The notes under the pieces are model-generated. The model was given only the letters and a program-made list of their open reading frames with translations, was not told the origin of the DNA and made no database searches. The translations under genes were made by a program, and so were the position numbers. DNA of 64,000 nt from Candidatus Gastranaerophilales bacterium (GTDB lineage Bacteria > Cyanobacteriota > Vampirovibrionia > Gastranaerophilales > Gastranaerophilaceae). Shown here piece by piece: positions 37,601-45,166 of the stretch (positions within the stretch are counted from its first letter, which is position 1; every line of letters starts with the position of its first letter). The stretch spans positions 62,001-126,000 of the forward strand of contig CALUSQ010000001.1 of NCBI GenBank assembly GCA_944323475.1, written 5' to 3'.

Positions 37601-38139
37601 AGCTTTCTGATCAAGGAGAAATTTTAGTTTATGGACCAAATGTAATGCAAGGATATTATAACAAACCAGATATGACAGCTGAAGTTATAGATGAAAATGG
37701 CTGGTTCCATACAGGTGATATAGGGGAAATTGATAAAAATGGTTTCATAAAAATTACTGGAAGAATTAAAAATATGATTGTTTTAGGTGGAGGTAAAAAG
37801 ATTTTTCCAGAAGAAGTTGAAGCTGTTTTAGAACAATCTGAATTTATAAAAGAGCTTTGTGTTCTTTCACTGAAAATAAAAGCAGGAAATAAAGCAGGTA
37901 CAGAAGAAGTTGGTGTAATCATTGTACCTTCTGATTCACTTGTAGAAAAAAGTGATGAAGAAATACAAAAAACACTAGAAGCTGAAGTCAAAAAGCTTTC
38001 AGAAGCAAATCTCGCACCATACAAAATGCCAACTGTCGTAATATTTAGACGAGAAGATTTACCTAAAACATCAACACAAAAAGTAAAAAGAAAAGATTTG
38101 CTTCAATGGTATGAAAATATGCAAGCACATAAAGTTTAA
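34633..38139 (+). CDS. LplT-PlsC-Aas type triple fusion: lysophospholipid transporter, acyltransferase and acyl-ACP synthetase
   Basis: This 1168-residue protein joins three activities. Residues 1-405 are an MFS transporter (NKNFISLFLGQ, GSIVDRFSRKK). Residues 425-610 are a PlsC acyltransferase with NHTGQLDP (HX4D, near 445) and FPEGKFT near 513. Residues 640-1168 are an AMP-forming acyl ligase with YTSGTTGNPKG near 784, YGLTETSP and a C-terminal catalytic-type Lys in STQKVKRKD. E. coli encodes LplT and Aas separately for lysophospholipid salvage; here all are one chain. It starts at the ATG at 34633 with an AGAGGT site. Substrate specificity is inferred only. Confidence 0.92.
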   Translation: MNILKELWNKNFISLFLGQLATHFSDAIIQIVLIASILNNTDKPGGLIALMLFCFIFPSLIISMIAGSIVDRFSRKKVMIYSALYRGIVLLFAFGIFIILHDKVETILMIKTYGIVLSILIGCGTAFFYPAKMAAVPNVVSIQALKPANALISGSGTWALTFGALIASFILLKVGNFNTFLISITIYFIASVILLAVNLKNDEYTNNKYFNLQDDIKDTFSFLMKHKKALNMILLAVIISLISATFYNAMNAIATDFYQVSVQGLAQLKCMLGCGTCYGAIIMILFGKRLKTNKTLVTSFLGLFLCLITASLCTTFMKARIWLGAIGLFATILKVTIDTILQKVSPNFIRGKVFAFASMLETLASLVGIGFVALFTGIIHPITIFHSIAILSAFMALTLLLLNKVFRYFVLRITVGQLFKIFFNYQFEGIDNIPKKGKVILAGNHTGQLDPLILQMATGRNLWFITGPAAFKVPIIRHILKWFNVLPLKFGAGLEAIETGVVKLKHGEAVIIFPEGKFTTDGDLCRFHKGVAIMAKEANCPIVPFAIKGGFEAWGKIRKNPKLFTKIIIQFGQPIRDLSGTEKDISKELEQRVRFMKTSLERRAFYKIKDTEYTNFLDIMKQYSDTYGQTKAVSIKTKNGYEEISYIDLKRRAKKFANYLMENADVQRNDRIAILCESRPEFAVGIFASIQTGAITVPLDVKLTVPEHTHILSDCNPKILLCSSHYLKHAIELKNNVKSIQEIFVLDDEQREHPEFLSISKLDADIEKSFKRARSMDETALIVYTSGTTGNPKGVMISFGNIYSQMKDFEKVLKLSKDNTLLSILPLNHLLELNVGFFGMLFMGAKIVYIKTLNPKELTSAMKEKQITNMIVVPLVAKMLKNSIDKQIKKQPQYKQKIFGLMFNIAKYMPMKIRRLMFKSIIDGFGGKFECFISGGAPLESDIAEFFERIGIPAFEGYGLTETSPVISTNHYKAHKIGTVGTPLPSVKVKLSDQGEILVYGPNVMQGYYNKPDMTAEVIDENGWFHTGDIGEIDKNGFIKITGRIKNMIVLGGGKKIFPEEVEAVLEQSEFIKELCVLSLKIKAGNKAGTEEVGVIIVPSDSLVEKSDEEIQKTLEAEVKKLSEANLAPYKMPTVVIFRREDLPKTSTQKVKRKDLLQWYENMQAHKV

Positions 38140-38157
38140 TGAAAAAGGGACTAAAAA

Positions 38158-38420
38158 ATGATAAAATATTTAATCTTTATTTTTACAATAGTCTCACTTA
38201 CTACAGGTACTTGCTTTGCACAAAATATTGCAAATAAGCAAGCAGATTATAAAACATTAAATTTGAACAAAACAACAGAGAACTTCATCATAAGAGTCCA
38301 AAAAGATTTTAAATACGTATTCTAAAAAAATATAGTTATAATCAAATAGTTGAAAAAGATATGAAAAAGTTATACATTGAATTCCAATACAAGTACTTTG
38401 ATCAAAAAATAAAGTTTTAA
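38158..38420 (+). pseudogene. Small exported protein, apparently frameshifted
   Basis: An ATG at 38158 opens a 55-residue frame with a signal peptide (FIFTIVSLTTGTCFA) ending at TAA 38323-38325. Beyond the stop a shifted frame continues without interruption (LKKYSYNQIVEKDMKKLYIE, then FQYKYFDQKIKF) to a TAA at 38418. The shift lies near the A/T-rich bases around 38308-38330. Either the gene is a short 55-residue exported protein, or it once encoded about 88 residues and lost frame. It lies in the lipid operon between the fusion and cdsA-like genes and is otherwise unrecognised. Confidence 0.45.
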
Positions 38421-38452
38421 TAGATAGCACATAACAAAAACGGAGAAAAAAA

Positions 38453-39412
38453 ATGGAACACTTTATATTTACACCAAATGTAAAAATTGCTATTTTTATT
38501 TTGTATTCTTTTATATTTATACTTATGACAATAATAAAAGTTATACAAATAACAACAAAAAAAGATTTAGATAATATTTGGATAAGAATGAAATCTTTTC
38601 TGCTTATTTGTGTATTTTTTACAGCAGCATTTTGCTTTAATAAAATAGTTGCATTTATATTTTTGACACTAATAAGCTATTTATGTTTAAAAGAATTTTT
38701 GTCTCTCATTCCAATAAGGAAAACTGATAGAAATGTATTGTTATGGGCATATTGGTCGATACCTATTACATTTTATATTGTTTATATACAATGGTTAACA
38801 CTTTTTTATTTATTTATACCTTTGTACATGTTTATTCTTATATCTGTAAGAATGGTTTTGGCTAGCAATACAGATGGCTTTTTGAAAAACCTTGCAGTTT
38901 TACAATATGGTTTAATGACAACAGTATATGCATTAGGTTATCTTGGTTTACTTGCAATAATTCCTTTACAATATAATCCTAAAGGTGGTGCAATAGGTCT
39001 GTTATTTTACATTCTTGTATTGACTGTATCAAATGATTTTATGCAAATGTTTTGTGGTAAAGCTTTTGGAAAACACAAAATTATTCCTAAAGTAAGTCCA
39101 AATAAGACATGGGAAGGTTTTATAGGTGGAATAATAGGAACAACTATTTTATCAGTTATAATGGCACATTACTTAACACCATTTACATTAAGTCAATCAA
39201 TATTCGCAGGTGCTGTACTAGCAATGTTTGGTTTCTTTGGAGACGTCACAATGTCAGCAATAAAAAGAGATTTAGGCGTAAAAGATACAAGTTCTCTTAT
39301 TCCTGGACATGGAGGTATTCTTGACAGATTAGACAGCTTGTTGTTTACTGCACCATTATTCTTCCATTATTTTGCATTTCTTAATACAATAGTAATATCT
39401 AGAGGTAATTAA
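38453..39412 (+). CDS. Phosphatidate cytidylyltransferase (CdsA/YnbB-like)
   Basis: The enzyme makes CDP-diacylglycerol from phosphatidate and CTP. Multiple membrane helices are followed by the full CDS signature: SPNKTWEGFIGG, then SAIKRDLGVKD and SLIPGHGGILDRLD with the catalytic Asp residues. The 319 residues match the YnbB-type length. A CGGAGA ribosome site precedes the start. Its company (PlsC, methyltransferase, CDP-alcohol phosphatidyltransferase) suggests a dedicated CDP-diacylglycerol pool and not the housekeeping CdsA, which I cannot see here. Confidence 0.92.
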   Translation: MEHFIFTPNVKIAIFILYSFIFILMTIIKVIQITTKKDLDNIWIRMKSFLLICVFFTAAFCFNKIVAFIFLTLISYLCLKEFLSLIPIRKTDRNVLLWAYWSIPITFYIVYIQWLTLFYLFIPLYMFILISVRMVLASNTDGFLKNLAVLQYGLMTTVYALGYLGLLAIIPLQYNPKGGAIGLLFYILVLTVSNDFMQMFCGKAFGKHKIIPKVSPNKTWEGFIGGIIGTTILSVIMAHYLTPFTLSQSIFAGAVLAMFGFFGDVTMSAIKRDLGVKDTSSLIPGHGGILDRLDSLLFTAPLFFHYFAFLNTIVISRGN

Positions 39413-39414
39413 TT

Positions 39415-40071
39415 ATGATATACAATTTTTTAAAATATATATTGTTTTGTTTTATAATCAAACCTTTCATATACTTGATTTTTGGAGTTAATGTGTCAGG
39501 CATAGACAATCTTCCTAAAATCGCAAAAGGTGCATCAATAATAGTCGCAAATCATAATAGTCATATTGATACATTGCTTTTAATGAGTTTGTTTTCAAGT
39601 TTTCAAACCATAAAAATTCACCCAGTTGCAGCAGCTGATTATTTTTGTAATACAAAATTAAAAGAATTTATTTTTACAAAAATACTTGGAATAATTCCTA
39701 TCTCAAGAAAAGTAAAAAAAGCATCAAAAGAAGAAATTTTTAAAGATATAAACGAAAAATTAAGAGCAGGAGAGACTATCATTATTTATCCTGAAGGAAC
39801 AAGAGGTGAAACAAGTGAGCTTACAAAATTTAAAACAGGAGTAGCTCATATTGCTAAAATGAATCCTCAAATTCCAGTTATACCTTGTTATATCAATGGT
39901 CCTGACAGGATTTTACCTAAAGGTACATTTTTATGGGTACCTTTTATAGCTGATGTGTATATTTCAGAACCTATATATTATGATAATACATCTACAAAAG
40001 ATTTTACGGAAAAAATTCAATATGCAGTTGAAGCATTAAAAGAAGAACACAAAAAAAGAGAGGAATTATAA
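39415..40071 (+). CDS. 1-acyl-sn-glycerol-3-phosphate acyltransferase (PlsC family)
   Basis: This membrane-associated acyltransferase of 218 residues has an N-terminal hydrophobic helix. It carries the HX4D motif in ANHNSHIDT near residue 45, the substrate motif IYPEGTRGE near residue 123 and the C-terminal VIPCYINGPD. It would form phosphatidate for the adjacent CdsA-like enzyme. It is a second PlsC next to the fusion protein's PlsC domain, and the two share only core motifs. It starts two bases after the preceding stop and is surely co-translated. Confidence 0.9.
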   Translation: MIYNFLKYILFCFIIKPFIYLIFGVNVSGIDNLPKIAKGASIIVANHNSHIDTLLLMSLFSSFQTIKIHPVAAADYFCNTKLKEFIFTKILGIIPISRKVKKASKEEIFKDINEKLRAGETIIIYPEGTRGETSELTKFKTGVAHIAKMNPQIPVIPCYINGPDRILPKGTFLWVPFIADVYISEPIYYDNTSTKDFTEKIQYAVEALKEEHKKREEL

Positions 40072-40072
40072 A

Positions 40073-40927
40073 ATGTATAGCAAATTATTGTACAGATTTT
40101 TAGCAGAGACCTTTGGACCACAAAGCAAAGGCTATCAATTATGTGAAAAATACGGTATAAATTCTGCAGAAGTTATGGATTATGTATATAAAAATGAACC
40201 TCAAGGCAATGGTTTTACTAAATTAATCGACTCCATATTCTTAAATTATCCTACTTGGAAATCAATAAGAGAAAGAAAATCAAATTTGGAAGAAATATTA
40301 AAAAATTTTATAGTAAAAATAGCAAAAGAGAATAAACAAATAGAAATATTGGATTTAGCTTCAGGTTATGGACAATACATTTTTTCTGTTCTTGAAGATT
40401 TAAAAAATATTAAACATCTTGTTAACATAGAAATGAGAGATAAAGACAATTCCTGTAAAATAGCAATTGAAACAAAAGCCAAAATTAATAAAATCAATGC
40501 AAGTTTTGTTCAAGCAGATATTCTTGACAAAAAAGCATATGACCAAAATAAAAAATATGACATAATAATTTTATCAGGTTTCTATGACTCATTGCGTAAC
40601 GATATACAAGTTATTCCAGATACTATGTATATTGTTAACAATTTACTTAAAGATAATGGTATTTTTATTTTCACAAATCAAGTAACACATCAAGATTTAG
40701 CCCTTGTTAATAAATTGTTTAATGACACAGAGCAATGTCCTGTTGATATGATTGAAAGAGAAAATGAAATTATGGAATATTTTGCAAAAAGATCAAATTT
40801 TAAAACACTTGCCGTCAAAATTGATTCTCAAAACAGATATAGCGTAATATCAGTACAAAAACTAAATAAAAATAATATTGAAAATACCGAAAATAAGCCG
40901 TATGAAACTTTAGTCGAAAAAAAATAA
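40073..40927 (+). CDS. Class I SAM-dependent methyltransferase (YnbC C-terminal-like)
   Basis: The Rossmann-type SAM motif is EILDLASGYGQYIF near residue 94, followed by an acidic residue after the second strand (NIEMRDK) and KYDIIILSGFYDSL near residue 160. The first 80 residues are helical and not diagnostic. YnbC of E. coli carries such a methyltransferase next to an alpha/beta hydrolase; the hydrolase half is missing here. I infer that it methylates the lipid head group or its precursor. It starts one base after the PlsC stop. Confidence 0.75.
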   Translation: MYSKLLYRFLAETFGPQSKGYQLCEKYGINSAEVMDYVYKNEPQGNGFTKLIDSIFLNYPTWKSIRERKSNLEEILKNFIVKIAKENKQIEILDLASGYGQYIFSVLEDLKNIKHLVNIEMRDKDNSCKIAIETKAKINKINASFVQADILDKKAYDQNKKYDIIILSGFYDSLRNDIQVIPDTMYIVNNLLKDNGIFIFTNQVTHQDLALVNKLFNDTEQCPVDMIERENEIMEYFAKRSNFKTLAVKIDSQNRYSVISVQKLNKNNIENTENKPYETLVEKK

Positions 40928-40974
40928 AATAACAACAAAATCTAAAAAATATAAAACTCAGAAAGGATATATAT

Positions 40975-41637
40975 ATGAACTCACCAAGAAGAGAAATCAA
41001 AACAAGAGATACAAAGTGGGCACAAAGTTTAGCAAAATTTGTTGCAACAAAAACAGATATTACACCCAATACAATATCTGTTATGAGTATTTTTTGTAGT
41101 TTTATCGCATTTTTAGGCTATTGTTGTTATGCATTACCGCAATATCCTGAAAAATTCTATTTTATTCTTCCAATCGTAATAATTATAGGAATACAAAGCC
41201 GATTAATTTGTAACCTAATCGATGGAATGGTTGCAATAGAAGGTGGTAAACATTCTATAATTGGTGGTATATACAATGAATTTCCAGATAGAATTTCAGA
41301 CACATTTATTATTGTTGGTGCAGGTATTGCTGGTTTGAGCACATATTCTTTAATATTGGGGCTGGTTGCTGCTTTACTCGCTATTTTGACAGCATACACA
41401 AGACTATTGGGTGGTACTATTGGTGCAGATCAATATTTTATAGGACCAATGGCAAAACAACACAGAATGGCACTTTTGACATTTGCAGCTATTATCTGTT
41501 TCTTTCAACCTTTTTGCAATAATATAAATACAATTCTTTATCCAGCTGTTTTAGCTGTAATTTCATTAGGCTGTATCATAACTGTTTGGAGAAGGCTTGA
41601 ACATATAAAAAAAGAACTTGAAACTGCTAATGAATAA
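40975..41637 (+). CDS. CDP-alcohol phosphatidyltransferase (YnbA-like)
   Basis: The enzyme swaps CMP from CDP-diacylglycerol for an alcohol head group. The metal-binding motif appears as LIDGMVAIEGG with downstream YNEFPDRISD; the canonical Arg after Ala is Ile and the spacing of the second Asp pair is shifted by an NEFPD block, as in the non-PgsA/PssA branch of the family. Several membrane helices follow. The head-group alcohol is not known. A good AAAGGAT site precedes the start. This gene ends the lipid operon. Confidence 0.85.
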   Translation: MNSPRREIKTRDTKWAQSLAKFVATKTDITPNTISVMSIFCSFIAFLGYCCYALPQYPEKFYFILPIVIIIGIQSRLICNLIDGMVAIEGGKHSIIGGIYNEFPDRISDTFIIVGAGIAGLSTYSLILGLVAALLAILTAYTRLLGGTIGADQYFIGPMAKQHRMALLTFAAIICFFQPFCNNINTILYPAVLAVISLGCIITVWRRLEHIKKELETANE

Positions 41638-41679
41638 AAACATTATTTTAGAATAGAAATAAATAAAATTATTAATTAA

Positions 41680-42336
41680 ATGATTAATAAAAAATTTAAA
41701 TATAAATTCACCTTTAACAATGTAAAGGAAAACGCTAAAATATTTGTTTCCTTAAGTATAATTGTAATAGTAATATTTACTATTATATTATTCAATTTAC
41801 CTATAAATGAAAAAATAACTTGTAATTCAAATTATAAATGCATAGTTGAAAAAACATATTATTTGAACAGAAAAAGATACAAAACTTTTTATATAACATC
41901 TCAAAGTTCAATAATAATGAAAAAAGTACTAAGAAAGATTTTACTTAATAAAAAATCGTTTATTAGAGGATATAGATACTATGCAATAATAGAAACAGAA
42001 TCAGATTCTATAAACCTTTTTTATTTCCCTATATGCCCTATTGCTAAGATATATGATAATGATTCTTTTGAAAAAGCTTGTAATCCTTATGCAAACTATG
42101 TTATTCAAAATTTCAGTAACTATAAAGAAAATATAAACAATACGGATTTTACATTAACAAGCCTTGCAAACAGTAATTATTATAGAAATGATATAATTTT
42201 TTTAATTGTAATTTTCTTATTTATTTTTTTATGGTGTTATTTAACAGAAATAGGTTTTTGGGAGAATTTACATACTTTGCACAAGAAATATAAAAATTTC
42301 CAAAAAAGACAAAAAAGAAAAAACAAAATAAATTAA
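41680..42336 (+). CDS. Two-helix membrane protein of unknown function
   Basis: The 218-residue protein has one membrane helix near residues 20-42 and another near 170-190, with a cysteine-containing loop between them (CNSNYKCIVEKTY, FPICPIAKI) and a lysine-rich tail. The family is not recognised. No ribosome site is visible. Its stop overlaps the convergent LysR stop (42333-42336). It may extend the lipid operon, from which it is separated by 42 bases. Confidence 0.6.
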   Translation: MINKKFKYKFTFNNVKENAKIFVSLSIIVIVIFTIILFNLPINEKITCNSNYKCIVEKTYYLNRKRYKTFYITSQSSIIMKKVLRKILLNKKSFIRGYRYYAIIETESDSINLFYFPICPIAKIYDNDSFEKACNPYANYVIQNFSNYKENINNTDFTLTSLANSNYYRNDIIFLIVIFLFIFLWCYLTEIGFWENLHTLHKKYKNFQKRQKRKNKIN

Positions 42337-43241
42337 ATATTTTTAAACTTTTGGCATAACTCATCTAAAAAAAGCTTTGCAGGCTTTGAAAACAACTGAT
42401 TCTTTTTCCAAGCAATATTAACTTCAACTTCCAATTTTGGTTTCAAAGGCCTAAAACAAAGAGAACTATCAACTGTATCTTTTATTAACCTGTCTAAACC
42501 TAATGTATAGCCAATTTTGTTTTCAGTCATTATTGCAGCATTGTAAATAAGATTGTAAGTGCCTGCAATATTAAGATTATCAAAATCTTTACCAAACCAC
42601 TTTAAAATAGGATTATTTTCAAATGTTTTTTTTATAGCTTGTCTGGAAATCAAAATAGGTAAATCTCTTAAATCATTTATATTGATACATCGTTTTTCAG
42701 CAAGAGGATCATCTTTTCTTAACAAAATCCCCCAAACATCTTTTTCTCCTAAATTTATGTAATCATATTTTTGAGGATATTTTTCAACATCAAAAGGTTG
42801 AATGAATATACAAAAGTCCAATAAGCCTTTGTCCAGTTTTTCTGATAAATCTTCACTATCACCAGATACAATATGAAATTTAATTTTAGGATAATCTTTT
42901 TTCAAAGAAAACATAATATCAGATATCAATCTTATGGATTTTGTTTCTCCCGCACCAATATATATATCTCCGGATATTTCATCTTTTATAACAGAAAATT
43001 CATGCTCCGTTTTCTCAACCAAATCAATAATTTCTTGTGCACGTTTTCTCAAGACCATACCTTCTGCCGTCAGAGAAACACTATGATTGCCTCTAACAAA
43101 CAATTTTTGCCCTAATTCTTTTTCTAAATCCTGCAACTGTCTTGACAAAGTTGGCTGTGTAAGATGCATAGAATTTGCTGCTTTAGTAATATTACCAATC
43201 TCAGCAACAGTTAAAAAATATTTTAAAACTCTAATTTCCAT
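42333..43241 (-). CDS. LysR-family transcriptional regulator
   Basis: The N-terminal winged helix-turn-helix is clear (LKYFLTVAEIGNITKAA and LTQPTLSRQLQDLEKELG). A periplasmic-binding-protein-like effector domain follows to residue 302. LysR regulators usually control the divergent neighbour: here the acetyltransferase and CMD/cupin genes starting at 43361, across a 119-base gap. The effector is unknown. Its end overlaps the convergent membrane-protein gene by four bases. Confidence 0.92.
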   Translation of the reverse strand: MEIRVLKYFLTVAEIGNITKAANSMHLTQPTLSRQLQDLEKELGQKLFVRGNHSVSLTAEGMVLRKRAQEIIDLVEKTEHEFSVIKDEISGDIYIGAGETKSIRLISDIMFSLKKDYPKIKFHIVSGDSEDLSEKLDKGLLDFCIFIQPFDVEKYPQKYDYINLGEKDVWGILLRKDDPLAEKRCININDLRDLPILISRQAIKKTFENNPILKWFGKDFDNLNIAGTYNLIYNAAIMTENKIGYTLGLDRLIKDTVDSSLCFRPLKPKLEVEVNIAWKKNQLFSKPAKLFLDELCQKFKNI

Positions 43242-43360
43242 AAAAAAAATTATATTTTATTCCTGAAATACCTGTCAAGCATTTCTAACTATACTATATA
43301 AGTATTTGCTATTTTTAGAAGCAGGGTAAATAATAAATTTATATTCAAGGAGAGTCTAAA

Positions 43361-43945
43361 ATGAATAACAAAGAATTTTTAGAATACATGAATACAAACA
43401 ATTATATCGATGAACAATCACCAGTTCTTCAAAAGTTTTACGAATTGTCAGAAAATGCCAGAAAAATAACAATGGAGTTAAACAACAAATATCATAATCA
43501 AGAGAAAATTCGAGAATTATTTTCAAAATTGATTAACAAAAAAGTTGATAAAAATTTTAAAATGTTTCCACCTTTTTATACAGAATGCGGAATAAATATA
43601 AAAGTTGGTAAAAATGTATTTATAAATGCTTGTTGCAAATTTCAAGATCAAGCAGGTATTGAAATAGGTGACAATGTACTAATAGGACACAGTGTTGTAA
43701 TAGCTACATTAAATCACGATACAAATCCACAAAAAAGAGTTTCAATGATAGCTAAAAAAGTTAAAATTGGTTCAAATGTATGGATAGGCTCCAATGTGAC
43801 TATATTGCCAGGAATAGAGATAGGGAATAATTCAATCATAGGTGCCGGTTCTGTAGTAACAAAAAAAGTTCCTGATAATGCAATAATTGCAGGCAATCCT
43901 GCTAAAATCATTAAATATATAAAAACACAAGGAGAAAAAATATGA
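43361..43945 (+). CDS. Sugar O-acetyltransferase, maltose/galactoside acetyltransferase family
   Basis: The left-handed beta-helix includes GKNVFINACCKFQDQAG and GDNVLIGHSVVIATLNHD; the His of LNHD is the expected catalytic base. Residues SNVWIGSNVTILPG and IGAGSVVTKKVPDNA complete the family. At 194 residues it matches Maa/LacA. The substrate is not defined. It lies opposite LysR with an AAGGAGAG site and overlaps the next gene's start by four bases, so the two are co-translated. Confidence 0.88.
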   Translation: MNNKEFLEYMNTNNYIDEQSPVLQKFYELSENARKITMELNNKYHNQEKIRELFSKLINKKVDKNFKMFPPFYTECGINIKVGKNVFINACCKFQDQAGIEIGDNVLIGHSVVIATLNHDTNPQKRVSMIAKKVKIGSNVWIGSNVTILPGIEIGNNSIIGAGSVVTKKVPDNAIIAGNPAKIIKYIKTQGEKI

Positions 43946-44796
43946 ACTACAATGCAAAACTAATATTGACATTAAGTTTAATAACTTGTTTTTTATTTAA
44001 TCCTTGTTTAGCAAAAAATAATAATACAAAGGAGTTAAATATGAAAAAAATCACACAAACAGCAGGAAGAACTCAGCTTGGCTCATTTTCACCAGAATTT
44101 GCTCATTTCAATGATGATATTTTATTTGGTGAAAATTGGAATAATCAAGATATTGATTTAAAAACAAGAAGCATTATTACCGTGGTTTCTTTAATATCAA
44201 TGGGAATTACAGATAATTCCTTAATCTACCATTTGCAAAATGCAAAAAATAATGGAGTAACAAAAGAAGAAATAGCTGCAATTATTACACACAATGCTTT
44301 TTATGCAGGTTGGCCAAAGGCTTGGGCAGCTTTTAATCTAGCAAAACAAGTATGGACAGATAACTCCATAGCAATTTCATCAAAAGAGCAATACGAAAAA
44401 ACGATTTTCTTTCCTATCGGAGAAGAAAACAAAGCTTATGAAAAATACTTTATAGGCAAAAGCTACCTAGCACCAATTTCAACAGAACAAGTCAAAATAT
44501 ATAATGTAACTTTTGAACCAAAATGTAGAAACAACTGGCATATACACAAAGCAAAATCAGGCGGGGGACAAATGCTCATTGGCATAGGTGGCAGAGGTTA
44601 TTATCAAGAATGGGGAAAAGCTCCTATTGAAATTAAAGAAGGTACAGTAATTAATATCCCTGCTAATATAAAACACTGGCACGGGGCTGCACCAGATTCT
44701 TGGTTTTCTCACTTAGCAATTGAAATAGATGGAGAAGAAACCTCAAATGAATGGCTTGAGCCTGTCTGTGATGAAATCTACAACAAATTAAAATAA
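43942..44796 (+). CDS. Carboxymuconolactone decarboxylase-like plus cupin protein, with two possible starts
   Basis: Residues 45-130 match the CMD/AhpD-like fold (KTRSIITVVSLISMG and HNAFYAGWPKAWAA); the CxxC of AhpD peroxidases is absent. Residues 150-284 form a cupin (NNWHIHKAKSGGGQMLIG, NIPANIKHWHGAAPDSW) with a metal-type His set. The first ATG gives a signal peptide (LILTLSLITCFLFNPCLA). A second in-frame ATG at 44041, right where the family normally begins, has its own AAAGGAG site six bases away. Both exported and cytoplasmic forms are therefore possible. Confidence 0.85.
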   Translation: MNYNAKLILTLSLITCFLFNPCLAKNNNTKELNMKKITQTAGRTQLGSFSPEFAHFNDDILFGENWNNQDIDLKTRSIITVVSLISMGITDNSLIYHLQNAKNNGVTKEEIAAIITHNAFYAGWPKAWAAFNLAKQVWTDNSIAISSKEQYEKTIFFPIGEENKAYEKYFIGKSYLAPISTEQVKIYNVTFEPKCRNNWHIHKAKSGGGQMLIGIGGRGYYQEWGKAPIEIKEGTVINIPANIKHWHGAAPDSWFSHLAIEIDGEETSNEWLEPVCDEIYNKLK

Positions 44797-44812
44797 AATT
44801 ATAACTTTTAAC

Positions 44813-44998
44813 TTAGCGTTTTGAGATTGTCAAATATTCGACAATCTCATCAACATGCCCTTTTACTTTAACCTTTCTCCATTCTTTTTCGATATTACCT
44901 TTTTCATCAATAATAAACGTTGAACGTTCAATACCCTTGTATTTCTTTTCGTACATTAATTTTTCTTTACTTACTAAATTCAGTAATAAGTAATATCT
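44813..44998 (-). pseudogene. 5'-truncated remnant of bcp (thiol peroxidase of the AhpC/TSA family)
   Basis: The reverse strand encodes MYEKKYKGIERSTFIIDEKG, then WRKVKVKGHVDEIVEYL to a TAA at 44813, which is the C-terminal third of a Bcp-type peroxiredoxin. In frame upstream only a degraded stretch (LVSKEKLM) matches before a stop near 44999. The N-terminal thioredoxin fold with the peroxidatic Cys is gone. A 9-bp hairpin inside (GAGATTGTC/GACAATCTC at about 44823-44849) has no T run and is coding sequence, not a terminator. This scar marks the left side of the AAA+ cluster. Confidence 0.8.
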
Positions 44999-45166
44999 TT
45001 ATTTATATAAGCAAAATAAATCATTTTTAGGTCTAAAATAAAGGAATAACATACATTACATAAAAAACAGACCAAACTACGTTTATTTATGTAAATAATT
45101 TAGCATACTTTTTAAACCAAATAACAAAAATTTTTTTTATAAGATTTATTCTGTAAAGAGGTATTT
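44999..45166. other. AT-rich spacer before the AAA+ operon
   Basis: Together with the bcp remnant this makes a 370-base stretch without an intact gene. It is almost pure A/T, with a poly-T run at about 45130-45137 and a weak AGAGGT ribosome site (45158-45163) before the next ATG. I see no hairpin with a T tail and no RNA gene. Confidence 0.4.

Noticed and set aside
44823-44849. Strong hairpin GAGATTGTC...GACAATCTC as a terminator
   Set aside because: No T run on either strand, and the bases encode the C-terminus of the bcp remnant.
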